From the NCBI RefSeq assembly GCF_034009455.1, contig NZ_CP125380.1, positions 1,281,001-1,345,000 on the forward strand: 64,000 bases of DNA, read 5' to 3'. This document shows, piece by piece, positions 1 through 9,952 of this stretch; position 1 is the first letter of the stretch, and the number at the start of each line of letters is the position of its first letter. Under the pieces are notes generated by a model. That model did no database searches and was not told the DNA's origin. It worked only from the letters and a program-made list of their open reading frames with translations. The translations under genes and the position numbers were made by a program. Source of the stretch: Pseudomonas sp. P5_109. GTDB lineage: Bacteria > Pseudomonadota > Gammaproteobacteria > Pseudomonadales > Pseudomonadaceae.

Positions 1-325
1 AGCGCTTGCCCACCAGGCGACGGGCCCATGGGTACACGCCGCCGGAAATCGGGAACTGCGAAACCACTTCGCCGAAGATCAGGCATACCAGCAACTGGCC
101 GCAACCGACCAGCAGGTAAGCCCAGAACATCGGTGGTCCACCGGCGGCCAGGCACAGGCCGAACAGGGTATACACCCCGACGACCGGGGACAGGTAGGTG
201 AAGCCCAGGGCGAAGTTTTCCCACAGGCTCATGCTGCGATTGAAGTTGGAGGTGTAACCCAGTTTGCGTAGTTGCTCGGCATCGCTGTCGGCAAGGGCTG
301 TAGAGAGATCGGGTGATGCACTCAT
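1..325 (-). CDS. APC-family amino acid permease, N-terminal part
   Basis: The gene runs off the left edge; about 108 N-terminal residues are visible, starting at the ATG ending at 325. They contain the SPVVGVYTLFG membrane segment, a second hydrophobic segment (MFWAYLLVGCGQLLV) and the FGEVVSQFPISGG stretch typical of TM1-TM3 of APC-family amino acid/polyamine permeases. It lies on the same strand just downstream of a polyamine uptake and oxidation cluster, so transport of a polyamine product such as GABA or a related amine is plausible. The substrate cannot be read from this fragment. Confidence 0.85.
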   Translation of the reverse strand, partial: MSASPDLSTALADSDAEQLRKLGYTSNFNRSMSLWENFALGFTYLSPVVGVYTLFGLCLAAGGPPMFWAYLLVGCGQLLVCLIFGEVVSQFPISGGVYPWARRLVGKR

Positions 326-486
326 GTGTGTTTGCTCCGGAAAATCGGCAGATTTCGGATGTCCGAAACCGTGGCGGGGCCTTGGGAGCGCCGCCCGGAT
401 CGGTGGTTATTGTTTTGTCTTCTTTGGGGTGGAGCCTGGTGGTGCGTATTGCCGGTTTCTGCCTTGAAACCGAGGTGACCTCTTCG

Positions 487-588
487 CTGTAGGAGCGAGC
501 TTGCTCGCGAAAAATCTGAGGACACCGCGGGGCGTCAGGATCCCCGTGTCCTCGTTGACGTCCATCGCGAGCAAGCTCGCTCCTACAG
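487..588. repeat. REP/REPIN-like inverted pair
   Basis: CTGTAGGAGCGAGCTTGCTCGCGA and its near-exact inverted partner flank a spacer of about 50 bp. Each arm is itself an imperfect palindrome (GCGAGCTTGCTCGC). It lies between the permease and patD and could form a large cruciform or act as a bidirectional transcript-end structure. Confidence 0.85.
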
Positions 589-600
589 GCGATGCGTTTC

Positions 601-2025
601 TTAGTGCTTGAACATCACATGCCGAACCACGGTGTAGTCCTCCAGCCCATACATGGACATGTCCTTGCCATAACCGGACAGTTTCTGACCGCCGTGAGGC
701 ATTTCGCTGACCAGCATGAAGTGCGTATTCACCCAGGTGCAGCCGTACTGCAAACGCGCCGACAGGCGATGGGCGCGGCCGACGTCGGCGGTCCACACCG
801 ATGACGCCAGGCCATAGTCCGAGTCGTTGGCCCAGCCCAGCACTTGAGCTTCATCGCTGAACTTGGTCACCGACACCACCGGTCCGAACACTTCGCGGCG
901 GACAATTTCGTCGTCCTGCTGCGCGTCGGCCAGTACGGTCGGTTCGAAGAAGAAGCCGTTGCCTTCCACAGCCTTGCCGCCGGTGATCAAGCGGATGTGC
1001 GGCTGGGCGATGGCGCGCTCGACGAAACTGGCCACGCGGTCGCGGTGTTGTGCGGTGATCAGCGGGCCGAGTTCGGTCGATGGATCATCCTGCAAGCCGT
1101 ACTTGATGCTGCTGACGGCGGCGCCGAGCTTCTCGACGAACTTTTCGTAGATGCCTGCCTGGGCATAGATGCGGCAGGCCGCGGTGCAGTCCTGGCCGGC
1201 GTTGTAGAAACCGAAGGTGCGGATGCCTTCCACGGCGGCGTCGATGTCGGCGTCGTCGAAGATGATCACCGGGGCCTTGCCGCCCAGTTCCATGTGCATG
1301 CGTTTGACGCTGTCGGCGGTGCTGGAAATGATGTTCGAACCGGTGGCGATCGAACCGGTCAGCGACACCATGCGCACTTTCGGGTGAGTGACCAGCGGGC
1401 TGCCGACGCTAGGACCACGGCCGAACACCAGGTTGAGTACGCCGGCCGGGAAGATCTCCGACGCCAGTTCGGCCAGGCGCAGGGCGGTCAGCGGCGTCTG
1501 TTCCGACGGCTTGAGCACCACGGTATTACCGGCGGCCAGGGCCGGGGCGATTTTCCAGGCGACCATCATCAGCGGGTAGTTCCACGGCGCGATGGAGGCG
1601 ATCACGCCCACCGGATCGCGGCGGATCATCGAGGTGTGGCCGGGCAGGTACTCGCCACCGGCCGAACCGCTCATGCAACGGCTGGCGCCGGCGAAGAAGC
1701 GGAACACGTCGGCAATCGCCGGGATCTCGTCGTTCAGCGCGGCGCTGTAGGGCTTGCCGCAGTTGTCCGATTCCAGCTTGGCCAGTTCTTCGCCGTGGGC
1801 TTCGATGGCATCGGCGAGTTTGAGCAGTAGCAGGGAGCGCTCTTTCGGCGGGGTCTGCGACCAGCTGTCGAACGCGGCATCGGCGGCGCGCACGGCGGCA
1901 TCGACCTGGGCTTCGCTGGCTTCGTTGATTTCCACCAGCACACGGCCGAGCGCCGGGTTGAACACCGGTTGGGCGGGGCCTTCGCCGTCCTGCAGTTGGC
2001 CGTTGATCAGGAGTTTAGTTTGCAT
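601..2025 (-). CDS. patD: gamma-aminobutyraldehyde dehydrogenase (PatD/YdcW)
   Basis: NAD-dependent aldehyde dehydrogenase that oxidises 4-aminobutyraldehyde to GABA in putrescine breakdown. The 474-residue product is collinear with E. coli PatD as I recall it, with near-identical N-terminus ([10 protein letters not shown]) and C-terminus ([11 protein letters not shown]). ALDH hallmarks are visible: PWNYPL, the catalytic Glu in MELGGKAP (near residue 245) and the catalytic Cys in GQDCTAA (near 280). The ATG at 2025 is chosen because GAGGAC lies 8 nt upstream. An in-frame ATG at 2031 is too close to that site, and the still longer frame runs back into a REP repeat. It is the last gene of the ydcSTUV-patD block, separated from ydcV by a REPIN. 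Confidence 0.95.
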   Translation of the reverse strand: MQTKLLINGQLQDGEGPAQPVFNPALGRVLVEINEASEAQVDAAVRAADAAFDSWSQTPPKERSLLLLKLADAIEAHGEELAKLESDNCGKPYSAALNDEIPAIADVFRFFAGASRCMSGSAGGEYLPGHTSMIRRDPVGVIASIAPWNYPLMMVAWKIAPALAAGNTVVLKPSEQTPLTALRLAELASEIFPAGVLNLVFGRGPSVGSPLVTHPKVRMVSLTGSIATGSNIISSTADSVKRMHMELGGKAPVIIFDDADIDAAVEGIRTFGFYNAGQDCTAACRIYAQAGIYEKFVEKLGAAVSSIKYGLQDDPSTELGPLITAQHRDRVASFVERAIAQPHIRLITGGKAVEGNGFFFEPTVLADAQQDDEIVRREVFGPVVSVTKFSDEAQVLGWANDSDYGLASSVWTADVGRAHRLSARLQYGCTWVNTHFMLVSEMPHGGQKLSGYGKDMSMYGLEDYTVVRHVMFKH

Positions 2026-2072
2026 GTTCATGTCCTCTTTGGCGCTTTTATTGTTCTGTAGAAACCGGATCA

Positions 2073-2175
2073 CTGTAGGAGCGAGCCTGCTCGCGATGGA
2101 CGTGAACGATGACGCGTTCATCCAGGCAGCCCTCGTCATCGTTAACGTTTTTCGCGAGCGGGCTCGCTCCTACAG
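2073..2175. repeat. REP/REPIN-like inverted pair between ydcV and patD
   Basis: Two GTAGGAGCGAGC-type palindromes face each other (arms near 2073-2096 and 2150-2175) around a spacer that itself contains GATGACG/CGTCATC. It lies inside a same-strand gene cluster and may weaken or stabilise the transcript between ydcV and patD. Confidence 0.8.
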
Positions 2176-2192
2176 GAGATGTTGGTCGTCAG

Positions 2193-3002
2193 TTACTTCC
2201 CGCCACTGCCCGCAACGCTTTCGCCGCCACGGGTCAGGTAATAGGCGCCCAGAATCGGCAGCATGGTCACGATCATCACCAGCATCGCCACGACGTTGGT
2301 CACCGGCACGTCCCGTGGGCGGCTGAGCTGGTTGAGCAGCCACAGCGGCAGGGTGCGTTCATGGCCGGCGGTGAAGGTGGTGACGATGATCTCGTCGAAC
2401 GACAGCGCGAACGCCAACATGCCGCCAGCCAGCAACGCCGAGCCGAGGTTCGGCAGGATGATGTAGCGGAAGGTCTGCCAGCCGTCGGCGCCGAGGTCCA
2501 TCGAGGCCTCGATCAAGCTGTGGGAAGTGCGACGCAAGCGGGCGATGACGTTGTTGTAGACGATCACCACGCAGAAGGTCGCGTGGCCGACGATGATGGT
2601 GAACATCCCCGGCTCGATGCCCAGTGTCTTGAAGGTCGCCAGCAACGCGATCCCGGTGATGATCCCCGGCAGGGCAATCGGCAGGATCAGCATCAGCGAG
2701 ATGCCTTGCTTGCCGAAGAAGTCTCGGCGATACAGCGCGGCCGAAGCCAATGTGCCGAGGACCATGGCGATCAGCGTGGCAATCGAGGCGATCTGCAACG
2801 ACAGCTTGATGGCTTCGAGCACGTCCGGCCGCGAGAACGCCACGCCGATCCACTTCAGGGTGAAGCCCTTGGGCGGAAAGCTGAACGCTGCGTCTTCGGT
2901 GTTGAAGGCGTACAGGAAGATGATCAGGATCGGGAAGTGCAGGAACACTAACCCGCCCCAGGCGGCAATGCGCAGGCCCAAGGAAGCTTTTTCAGAGTGC
3001 AT
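2193..3002 (-). CDS. ydcV: polyamine ABC transporter permease YdcV
   Basis: Inner-membrane permease subunit of a putrescine/spermidine-type ABC importer (PotC family), 269 residues. Several membrane segments are evident (for example [17 protein letters not shown] near the N-terminus). The EAA-type cytoplasmic loop that docks the ATPase is the stretch around [17 protein letters not shown]. The start codon lies inside the 3' end of ydcU (11-nt overlap), indicating translational coupling. It works with YdcU, the ATPase YdcT and the binding protein YdcS. Confidence 0.93.
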   Translation of the reverse strand: MHSEKASLGLRIAAWGGLVFLHFPILIIFLYAFNTEDAAFSFPPKGFTLKWIGVAFSRPDVLEAIKLSLQIASIATLIAMVLGTLASAALYRRDFFGKQGISLMLILPIALPGIITGIALLATFKTLGIEPGMFTIIVGHATFCVVIVYNNVIARLRRTSHSLIEASMDLGADGWQTFRYIILPNLGSALLAGGMLAFALSFDEIIVTTFTAGHERTLPLWLLNQLSRPRDVPVTNVVAMLVMIVTMLPILGAYYLTRGGESVAGSGGK

Positions 3003-3939
3003 CGAAGGCCCCCAGACGTTTGACGATGGACAGATAGATGGCGATCAGCACAATCGGCACCAGGGTGAACGCGGCGGCCATTGGCATGTTGCCGATCGCG
3101 CCTTGCTGGGCGTAGACCATGCTGCCGACGAAGTAGCCGGGTGGGCCCACCAGTTGCGGCACGATGAAGTCACCCAGGGTCAGCGAAAACGTGAAGATGG
3201 AACCGGCGGCGATGCCCGGGATCGACAGCGGCAGAATCACTTGCATGAAGGTCTGGCGCGGCTTGGCCCCGAGGTCGGCGGAGGCTTGCAGCAACGACGG
3301 CGGCAGGCGTTCCAGCGAAGCCTGGATCGGCAGGATCATGAACGGCAGCCAGATGTAGACGAACACCATGAAGCGCCCCAGGTGCGAGGTCGACAAGGTA
3401 CTGCCGCCAACCCCCGGAATGCCCAGCACGAATTGCAGGACCGGCTCCAGCCCCAGGTGCTGCACGAACCACTGCGCCACGCCGCCCTTGGCCAGCAGCA
3501 GCGTCCAGGCGTAGGCCTTGACGATGTAGCTGGCCCACATCGGCATCATCACTGCGATGTAGAAAAACGCCTTGGTCTTGCCTGTGGTGTAGCGCGCCAT
3601 GTAGTAGGCAATCGGGAACGCAACGATGGCGCTGGCAATCGACACGACAACCGCCATGCCCAGGGTGCGCAGGATGATGTCGAAGTTCGACGGTTGGAAC
3701 AGCGCGGCGAAGTTGGCCAGGGTCAGGTCGGGGGTGACCGCCATGGTGAAGTCATCGAAGGTGTAGAAACCTTGCCACAGCAGGGTCAGCAACGAGCCGA
3801 GATAGATCGCGCCGAACCAGATCAGCGGCGGCACCAGCAGCATCGACAGGTACAGGTTCGGCCGGCGATACAGCAGGTTGGAGAACCGGCGCAGCGGCGA
3901 GCCGCCCGACTGGTTTTGAGAGATAGCCAAGGTGTTCAT
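2992..3939 (-). CDS. ydcU: polyamine ABC transporter permease YdcU
   Basis: PotB-type inner-membrane permease, 315 residues from the ATG at 3939. A longer frame to 3957 overlaps the end of ydcT and lacks a better start. The N-terminal arm is followed by about six membrane helices. The EAA-type loop is visible near [16 protein letters not shown]. The start lies 2 nt after the ydcT stop and the gene overlaps ydcV at its 3' end, so T-U-V form one translationally coupled unit. It should pair with YdcV to form the channel. Confidence 0.93.
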   Translation of the reverse strand: MNTLAISQNQSGGSPLRRFSNLLYRRPNLYLSMLLVPPLIWFGAIYLGSLLTLLWQGFYTFDDFTMAVTPDLTLANFAALFQPSNFDIILRTLGMAVVVSIASAIVAFPIAYYMARYTTGKTKAFFYIAVMMPMWASYIVKAYAWTLLLAKGGVAQWFVQHLGLEPVLQFVLGIPGVGGSTLSTSHLGRFMVFVYIWLPFMILPIQASLERLPPSLLQASADLGAKPRQTFMQVILPLSIPGIAAGSIFTFSLTLGDFIVPQLVGPPGYFVGSMVYAQQGAIGNMPMAAAFTLVPIVLIAIYLSIVKRLGAFDAL

Positions 3940-3940
3940 G

Positions 3941-4978
3941 TCACACCCCGCCCGCAACGGTGTCGTGCAACGGGATCATGGCTTCGCGTGCCCAACGCGC
4001 GCTGATGCGCTGACCGGTCTGGTGTTGTGCGCTAGTGTCCAGCCACTGGTTGTTGGCCTTGCTGATGTTTAGGGTCTGGCCGTTTTCCAGTTTCAGTTCG
4101 TAGCGGGTGGCGCTGCCCTGGTACTGGATGTCATGCAGCAAACCGCTGACTTCGATTTCGTGGCTGGCCAGCGGGCCTTCGGCGAAACGCACGTGTTCCG
4201 GACGAATCGAGAACGGCTGCGGATTGCCGCTGAGCTGTTTTGCCAGGTCACCGCGGATCACGTTGGAGGTGCCGACGAATTCCGCGACGAAGGTAGTGGC
4301 CGGTTTCATGTACAGGTTGCGCGGGCTATCGACCTGTTCGATGCGGCCCTTGTTGAACACCGCCACGCGGTCGGACATCGACAGCGCTTCGGTCTGGTCG
4401 TGGGTGACGAAGATGAAGGTGATGCCGAGTTGGCGCTGCAGCTTCTTCAATTCGCTCTGCATTTGCTCGCGCAGCTTCAGGTCGAGGGCGCCGAGGGGTT
4501 CGTCGAGCAGCAGCACCCGTGGGCGATTGACCAGGGCACGGGCCAGGGCCACACGCTGGCGCTGGCCACCGGAGAGCTGCACGGGTTTGCGCTCGCCGTA
4601 GCCGCCGAGGGCGACCATCTCCAGGGATTCTTCGGCGCGCTTGAGGCGTTCAGCTTTGCCGATGCCTTTGACTTTCAAGCCGTAGGCGACGTTGTCGCGA
4701 ACGTTCATGTGCGGGAACAGCGCGTAATCCTGGAACACGGTGTTCACGTCGCGCTGGTACGGCGGCAGGCCGGCGGCCTCTTCGCCATGAATTCGGATGG
4801 AACCTGCGCTCGGCTGTTCAAAACCGGCGATCAGGCGCAAACAGGTGGTCTTGCCCGAGCCGGAAGGCCCCAGCATGGAGAAAAACTCGCCGTCCTGGAT
4901 GTCGATGGAAACCCGGTCTACGGCTTTCACTTCGCCGAACTGACGGGAAACGTTGGTGAACTGGACTGCAAGCGTCAT
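3941..4978 (-). CDS. ydcT: polyamine ABC transporter ATP-binding protein YdcT
   Basis: ATPase subunit (PotA family), 345 residues. Walker A GPSGSGKTT (about residues 39-47), Q-loop VFQDYALFP, signature LSGGQRQRV, Walker B VLLLDEPLGALD and the H-loop histidine in FVTHDQTEA are all present. A C-terminal TOBE-like domain follows. The ATG at 4978 is preceded by GGAG at a suitable distance; the upstream TTG-initiated extension adds only five residues that encode that ribosome-binding site. It energises YdcU/YdcV for uptake of the ligand bound by YdcS. Confidence 0.94.
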   Translation of the reverse strand: MTLAVQFTNVSRQFGEVKAVDRVSIDIQDGEFFSMLGPSGSGKTTCLRLIAGFEQPSAGSIRIHGEEAAGLPPYQRDVNTVFQDYALFPHMNVRDNVAYGLKVKGIGKAERLKRAEESLEMVALGGYGERKPVQLSGGQRQRVALARALVNRPRVLLLDEPLGALDLKLREQMQSELKKLQRQLGITFIFVTHDQTEALSMSDRVAVFNKGRIEQVDSPRNLYMKPATTFVAEFVGTSNVIRGDLAKQLSGNPQPFSIRPEHVRFAEGPLASHEIEVSGLLHDIQYQGSATRYELKLENGQTLNISKANNQWLDTSAQHQTGQRISARWAREAMIPLHDTVAGGV

Positions 4979-5073
4979 GGTGCGGTGCTCCAAAAAGGCG
5001 AAGGCCGTCGCAGCGGCCCTGCCTGGACTTCTGAAAAAACTGAATCGGTAGAGAAGAGCGCTTTGCGCTCTAT

Positions 5074-5132
5074 CGCTGGCAAGCCAGCTCCTACAGGGGT
5101 ACGCGGACTGTGTAGGAGCCGGCTTGCTGGCG
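5074..5132. repeat. REP pair, tail-to-tail
   Basis: CGCTGGCAAGCCAGCTCCTAC is followed after a short spacer by GTAGGAGCCGGCTTGCTGGCG, so the two palindromes face the opposite way from most REPINs in this window. It lies between ydcS and ydcT. Confidence 0.75.
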
Positions 5133-5157
5133 ATAAGGTCCGAAGGACCTTCAGGCG

Positions 5158-6309
5158 TTAACGGCCGCCCATGATCGCGATGTAGTCCTGGGTCCAGCGG
5201 CTGTACGGCACGAACTTGCCGCCTTCAGCCTGCGGGGTTTTCCAGAAGGCGATCTTGTCGAACTGGTCGAAACCGTTGGTCTTGCAGCCTTCGGCGCCGA
5301 GCAGTTCGCTCTCCTTGCACGCCGCCGGAACCGCTGGCAACGAGCCGAACCACGCCGCTACATCACCCTGGACTTTCGGTTGCAGCGACCAGTCCATCCA
5401 CTTGTAGGCGCAGTTAGGATGCTTGGCCTCGGTGTGCATCATGGTGGTGTCGGCCCAACCGGTGGCGCCTTCTTTCGGGATGGTCGAGGCGATTGGCTGC
5501 TTCTCGTTCATCAGGCCGTTGACCTGATAAGGCCATGCACCGGAGGCAACCACGCCTTCGTTCTTGAAGTCGCTCATTTGCACGGTGGTGTCATGCCAGT
5601 AGCGGTGGATCAGCGGCTGTTGGGCGCGCAGCAAATCGAGCACGGCCTTGTACTGGGCTTCGGTCAGTTCATACGGGTTCTGGATGCCCAGTTCCGGTTT
5701 GGTCGATTTCAGGTACAGCGCGGCGTCGGCGATGTAAATCGGACCGTCATAGGCCTGCACGCGACCCTTGTTCGACTTGCCATCGGGCAGGTCCTGCGGA
5801 TCGAACACGACGTTCCAGCTGGTCGGCGCGGCCTTGAATACGTTGGTGTTGTACATCAACACGTTCGGGCCCCACTGATACGGGGTGCCGTAGGTCTGCT
5901 TGTTGACCACGTACCACGGTGCATCCTTGAGGCGCGGGTCGAGGTTTTTCCAGTTCGGGATCAACGCGGTGTTGATCGGTTGCACACGCTTGCCGACGAT
6001 CAGGCGCAGGGAGGCGTCGCCGGATGCGGTGACCAGGTCATAACCACCCTTGGCCATCAGGCTGACCATTTCATCGGAGGTGGCGGCGGTCTTGACGTTG
6101 ACCTTGCAGCCGGTTTCCTTCTCGAAACCGGTCACCCAGTCGTAGGCCTTGTCGCTCTCGCCACGTTCGATGTAGCCGGGCCAGGCCACAATATCCAGTT
6201 GGCCTTCGCCCGCCCCGACAGCTTTGAGCGGCTCGGCGGCCTGGACAGCGGCGCTGGCCAGCAGCGCGGTGGTGATTGCACTGAGCAGTGCGGTCTTGTG
6301 CACGAACAT
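5158..6309 (-). CDS. ydcS: periplasmic polyamine-binding protein YdcS
   Basis: Extracellular solute-binding protein of the PotD/YdcS type, 383 residues, with a Sec signal peptide ending at about AAVQAAEP (residue 25). Shared landmarks with E. coli YdcS include WPGYIERG, YDWVTGFEKETGC, TPYQWGPNV and the C-terminal RWTQDYIAIMGGR. It delivers putrescine or a similar polyamine to YdcUV. GAGGG precedes the ATG. It heads the ydcSTUV-patD block. E. coli YdcS is also reported to have a polyhydroxybutyrate synthase activity; nothing here tests that. Confidence 0.95.
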   Translation of the reverse strand: MFVHKTALLSAITTALLASAAVQAAEPLKAVGAGEGQLDIVAWPGYIERGESDKAYDWVTGFEKETGCKVNVKTAATSDEMVSLMAKGGYDLVTASGDASLRLIVGKRVQPINTALIPNWKNLDPRLKDAPWYVVNKQTYGTPYQWGPNVLMYNTNVFKAAPTSWNVVFDPQDLPDGKSNKGRVQAYDGPIYIADAALYLKSTKPELGIQNPYELTEAQYKAVLDLLRAQQPLIHRYWHDTTVQMSDFKNEGVVASGAWPYQVNGLMNEKQPIASTIPKEGATGWADTTMMHTEAKHPNCAYKWMDWSLQPKVQGDVAAWFGSLPAVPAACKESELLGAEGCKTNGFDQFDKIAFWKTPQAEGGKFVPYSRWTQDYIAIMGGR

Positions 6310-6382
6310 GGGAATTCCCTCTTCTTTAATTATGGTCGGGGCAGTTTTTTCAACGTGGTTTCAACGTCGTAAACGCGGTCCT

Positions 6383-6466
6383 GTAGGAGCCGGCTTGCCG
6401 GCGATGAGTCCCTCAAACCTTGCGGTGTCCTGATGGACGCCTTCGCTGGCAAGCCAGCTCCTACAA
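6383..6466. repeat. REPIN-like inverted pair upstream of ydcS
   Basis: CTGTAGGAGCCGGCTTGCCGGCGA and the inverted CGCTGGCAAGCCAGCTCCTACA are separated by about 35 bp. It occupies the gap between ydcS and the upstream dehydrogenase gene. Confidence 0.8.
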
Positions 6467-6533
6467 GGGGACCGCTTTGTTCCAACGTTTCCACATCAAT
6501 GCCTTTACGGCTAATTGTTAGCGTAGTGCGATT

Positions 6534-8021
6534 TTATAAATGCTGTCCGTGGCGGGCCATGATGTGCCGCACCACGCTGTAGTCCTGAAGCGAATCGCTG
6601 GACAGGTCCTTGCCGTAGCCCGAACGCTTCAGGCCGCCATGGGGCATTTCGCTGACCAGCATGAAATGGCTGTTGATCCAGGTGCAGCCGTACTGCAAGC
6701 GCGCCGCGACCTGCATGGCCTTGTCGAGGTTCTGGGTCCAGACCGACGACGCCAGGCCGTATTCCGAATCGTTGGCCCAATCCACCGCTTGTGCCAGCTC
6801 ATCGAAGCGGGTCACGGTGACCACCGGCCCGAACACTTCGCGCTGGACGATCTCGTCGCCTTGCTTGCAACCGGCGAGCAATGTCGGCTGGTAATAGAAG
6901 CCGGCACCGGAATGCACGGCGGCACCGGTCACCCGCTCGATGTGCGGCTGGCCGAGGGCGCGTTCGACAAAACTGGCCACGCGGTCACGCTGGCGGGTGC
7001 TTATCAGCGGGCCGATTTCGTTGTCGGCGTCGCGTTTGCCGGCAAAGCGCAGACTGCTGACGGCCGCGCCGAGCTCGGCGACCAAACGGTCGTGAATCCC
7101 GGCCTGGGCATAAATGCGGCAAGCGGCGGTGCAATCCTGGCCGGCGTTGTAATAGCCGTAGGTGCGCACGCCTTCGACCACGGCCTGAATGTCGGCGTCG
7201 TTGCAGACGATCACCGGAGCCTTGCCACCGAGTTCGAGGTGGGTGCGTTTGAGGGTTTTCGAGGCGGCCTGGAGAATCTTCTGGCCGGTGACGATATCGC
7301 CGGTCAGCGACACCATGCGGATCTTGGGATGGCTGACCAAATGGCTGCCGACGCCTTCGCCACCGCCGCAAACGATGTTGATCACACCCCGTGGCAGGAT
7401 CTCGGCCAGCGCCGGTGCCAGGGCCAGGATCGACAGCGGCGTGTGTTCCGACGGCTTGAACACCAGGGTGTTGCCGGCGGCGAGGGCCGGGGCGATTTTC
7501 CACGCGGCCATCATGATCGGGTAGTTCCACGGCGCAATCGACGCCACCACCCCGATAGGATCGCGACGGACCATGCTGGTGTAGCCCGGCAGGTATTCGC
7601 CACTGAGCTGGCCGGTCTGGCAGCGCACGGCACCGGCGAAGAAGCGGAACACGTCCACCGTGGCATTCAGGTCATCCTGACGGGCCAGGTGCAACGGCTT
7701 GCCGCAGTTCATGGATTCGAGGCGGGCGAGCAGGTCGGCGTTTTTTTCGATGGCGTTGGCGATGTCCAGCAACAGGTTCGAACGCTGCTGAGGCGTGGTC
7801 CGTGACCAACCGGCAAAGGCGCGGTGGGCGGCGAGGATCGCGGCTTCGACCTGCTCGGTGCTGGCTTCGGCGATCTGCGTGATAACTTCGCCGGTGGCGG
7901 GGTTGAGAATCGGCTCGACGCAGCCTTGACCGGCGACTAATTCACCATCAATCAACAATGCGGTGAACAACGGGGTCTGCGCGCCAGCCATTTTTCGGGT
8001 TCTCTTTTCTTGTGTGGCCAT
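6534..8021 (-). CDS. PatD-like aminoaldehyde dehydrogenase (paralogue)
   Basis: Second aldehyde dehydrogenase of the PatD type, 495 residues, with the same landmarks as the patD product at 601-2025: PWNYPI, HLELGGKAP with the catalytic Glu, GQDCTAACR with the catalytic Cys, and SEMPHGG near the C-terminus. It carries an N-terminal extension of about 20 residues; an alternative ATG at 7991 would shorten this by ten. It is placed between a LysR gene and ydcS on the same strand, so it probably oxidises an aldehyde from another amine (for example from spermidine or cadaverine). The exact substrate is inference. Confidence 0.88.
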   Translation of the reverse strand: MATQEKRTRKMAGAQTPLFTALLIDGELVAGQGCVEPILNPATGEVITQIAEASTEQVEAAILAAHRAFAGWSRTTPQQRSNLLLDIANAIEKNADLLARLESMNCGKPLHLARQDDLNATVDVFRFFAGAVRCQTGQLSGEYLPGYTSMVRRDPIGVVASIAPWNYPIMMAAWKIAPALAAGNTLVFKPSEHTPLSILALAPALAEILPRGVINIVCGGGEGVGSHLVSHPKIRMVSLTGDIVTGQKILQAASKTLKRTHLELGGKAPVIVCNDADIQAVVEGVRTYGYYNAGQDCTAACRIYAQAGIHDRLVAELGAAVSSLRFAGKRDADNEIGPLISTRQRDRVASFVERALGQPHIERVTGAAVHSGAGFYYQPTLLAGCKQGDEIVQREVFGPVVTVTRFDELAQAVDWANDSEYGLASSVWTQNLDKAMQVAARLQYGCTWINSHFMLVSEMPHGGLKRSGYGKDLSSDSLQDYSVVRHIMARHGQHL

Positions 8022-8122
8022 GGTGTTCCCAGTGATGGGGTCCGGCCGTCTTATATAGATGTAACAAGACTAGTTCGCGGGCCCGAGGACGACAAATACT
8101 AAATACTGAAGGTGGCGTTCGA

Positions 8123-9037
8123 TTAAATAGATGGCTTGCGCCCGCCGTGGGGTTGTTCGCGTGCAACCGTGAGGAACGGATCCACCAGCGCCGGCCGCGC
8201 GGTGCCGCGACGCCAGGCGAGGCCGACGTCGAGGGTCTGGCTGAGGTCGGCAATCGTCCGCGCCTCGATGATGTCGCCCTCCAGAGACCACGGGCGATAC
8301 GTCATGTCGGGCTGGATCGACACGCCCAATCCGGCAGCCACCAGGCTTCGCACCGCTTCGGTCGAAGCGGTGCGCAGGGTGATGCGCGGTTGCAAGGAGG
8401 CTGCCGACCACATGCGCTGGGCGTTACGGTCCATTTCGTCGACGTTCAATTGAATCAGCGGCTCGCGGGCGACGTCGGCGAGGTTGATGCTGTCGTGTTC
8501 CAGTAGCGGGTGCTGGGCCGGCAGCCATAGCCGGTGCGGCGAGTGGGTCAGTACTTCGGTCTGCAGGGCGTGACGGTCTTCGAGGTTGGAGAGGATCAGC
8601 ACGCCGACATCGATCTCGCCGCTGACCAGCAAATGCTCGATGTACGGGCGCTCGTCTTCCATCACGCGGATTTCCACGTTGGGATAGGCGCGCTGGAAAC
8701 GGGTGAGCAAATCCGCCAGGTAGTAGCCGGCGACCAGGCTGGTCACGCCGACGATCAACTGCCCGGCGACCTGGTCGGTGCTCTGTTGCAGGCTGCGCTT
8801 GGCGTTATCCACGGTGGCCAGGATCAAGTGCGCCTGGCGCAGGAATTGATGGCCCTGGTGGGTCAGGGTCATGCCCTTGGCGTGGCGGCTGAACAGGCTG
8901 ACGCCGATTTCTTCCTCCAGTTGCTGGATCGCCAGGGTCAGGGTCGACTGGGAAATGAACGCGGTTTGCGCGGCGGCGGAGATCGAGCCGGTCTCGGCCA
9001 CGGCGATGAAATGACGGATCTGACGCAAGGTCATCAT
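8123..9037 (-). CDS. LysR-family transcriptional regulator
   Basis: 304 residues. The N-terminal winged helix-turn-helix (about residues 2-60: RHFIAVAETGSISAAA, then SQSTLTLAIQQLEEEIG) is followed by a LysR substrate-binding domain from about residue 90. It sits 100 bp upstream of the PatD-like dehydrogenase on the same strand and is the only regulator by the polyamine cluster, so it probably controls that gene or the cluster. Two ATGs overlap at the start (9037 and 9034). Confidence 0.88.
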   Translation of the reverse strand: MMTLRQIRHFIAVAETGSISAAAQTAFISQSTLTLAIQQLEEEIGVSLFSRHAKGMTLTHQGHQFLRQAHLILATVDNAKRSLQQSTDQVAGQLIVGVTSLVAGYYLADLLTRFQRAYPNVEIRVMEDERPYIEHLLVSGEIDVGVLILSNLEDRHALQTEVLTHSPHRLWLPAQHPLLEHDSINLADVAREPLIQLNVDEMDRNAQRMWSAASLQPRITLRTASTEAVRSLVAAGLGVSIQPDMTYRPWSLEGDIIEARTIADLSQTLDVGLAWRRGTARPALVDPFLTVAREQPHGGRKPSI

Positions 9038-9208
9038 GGGAAAGCACCCGGTGGGCTGTTTTTATCGATTCACGAGAGTCTATATCTTTTTTTTCGATAG
9101 GCAGCGTGTCAATGCAACATCTGGAAGCACTCTCGCGCACGGGGCGTGGGCACTTTCCAACTAGGCTGGTGGCCTTATTTCAGGTTAAACGTCCTGTGGA
9201 GGCGAAAA

Positions 9209-9901
9209 ATGAACACCCGTGGATTGCTCGATCAACTGCTCAAATCCGGTCAGGACCTGTTGCAGAACAAGACTGGCAGCTCTTCGCACAAAGGCGCGAG
9301 CGGCAGCACCGGTGCCCTCGGTGGTCTGCTCTCCGGCGCGAGTGGCGGGGCATTGGCGGCCGGCGCCATGGGCTTGCTGCTCGGCAGCAAAAAGGCCCGT
9401 AAGGTGGGGGGCAAGGTCGCTGTCTACGGCGGCCTCGCCGCGTTGGGCGTGCTGGCCTATAAAGCCTATGGCAACTGGCAGTCACAGCAGGGCGTTGCGG
9501 CCGGTACAGAGCCGCAAACCCTGGACCGCGTACCGCCCGCGCAAGTCGAGTTGCACAGTCAGGCGATTCTCAAGGCGCTGGTGGCGGCGGCCAAGGCTGA
9601 CGGTCATGTCGATGAGCGTGAGCGCGCCTTGATCGAGGGCGAATTCACCCGGCTCGACAGCGACCAGGAACTGCAGCACTGGCTGCACGCCGAGCTCAAC
9701 AAACCGCTGGACCCGAGCGATGTCGCCCGCGCTGCCCGCTCACCGGAAATCGCCGCCGAGATGTACATCGCCAGCGTGATGATGGTGGACGAGGAAAACT
9801 TCATGGAGAAGGCCTACCTCGACGAACTGGCGCGGCAGTTGAAGCTGGAGCCGGGGTTGAAAGCCGAGCTTGAGAAGCAGGTTCGCCAGGCTTCGCTGTA
9901 G
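9209..9901 (+). CDS. DUF533 (YebE-like) inner-membrane protein
   Basis: 230 residues, starting at the ATG preceded by GTGGAGG; a longer frame from 9146 has no such site. A serine/glycine-rich N-terminal part is followed by a Gly/Ala-rich hydrophobic segment (about residues 35-60) and a second short one (VYGGLAALGVLAYKAYG). The helical C-terminal domain with ADGHVDERERALIEGEF resembles TerB/DUF533 proteins. The function of this family is not established. It is a single gene flanked by repeats. Confidence 0.8.
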   Translation: MNTRGLLDQLLKSGQDLLQNKTGSSSHKGASGSTGALGGLLSGASGGALAAGAMGLLLGSKKARKVGGKVAVYGGLAALGVLAYKAYGNWQSQQGVAAGTEPQTLDRVPPAQVELHSQAILKALVAAAKADGHVDERERALIEGEFTRLDSDQELQHWLHAELNKPLDPSDVARAARSPEIAAEMYIASVMMVDEENFMEKAYLDELARQLKLEPGLKAELEKQVRQASL

Positions 9902-9952
9902 ACCTGCAGGAGCGGTCTTGCCCTTCAGTCAATAAATGGTTGTCTGGCACGA

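Noticed and set aside
844..1830. Long antisense frames over patD, ydcT, plsB, ndvB, ppc, wspE and lysS
   Set aside because: They are shadows in GC-rich DNA: low-complexity His/Gln/Arg-rich translations with no family features, lying opposite well-identified genes.
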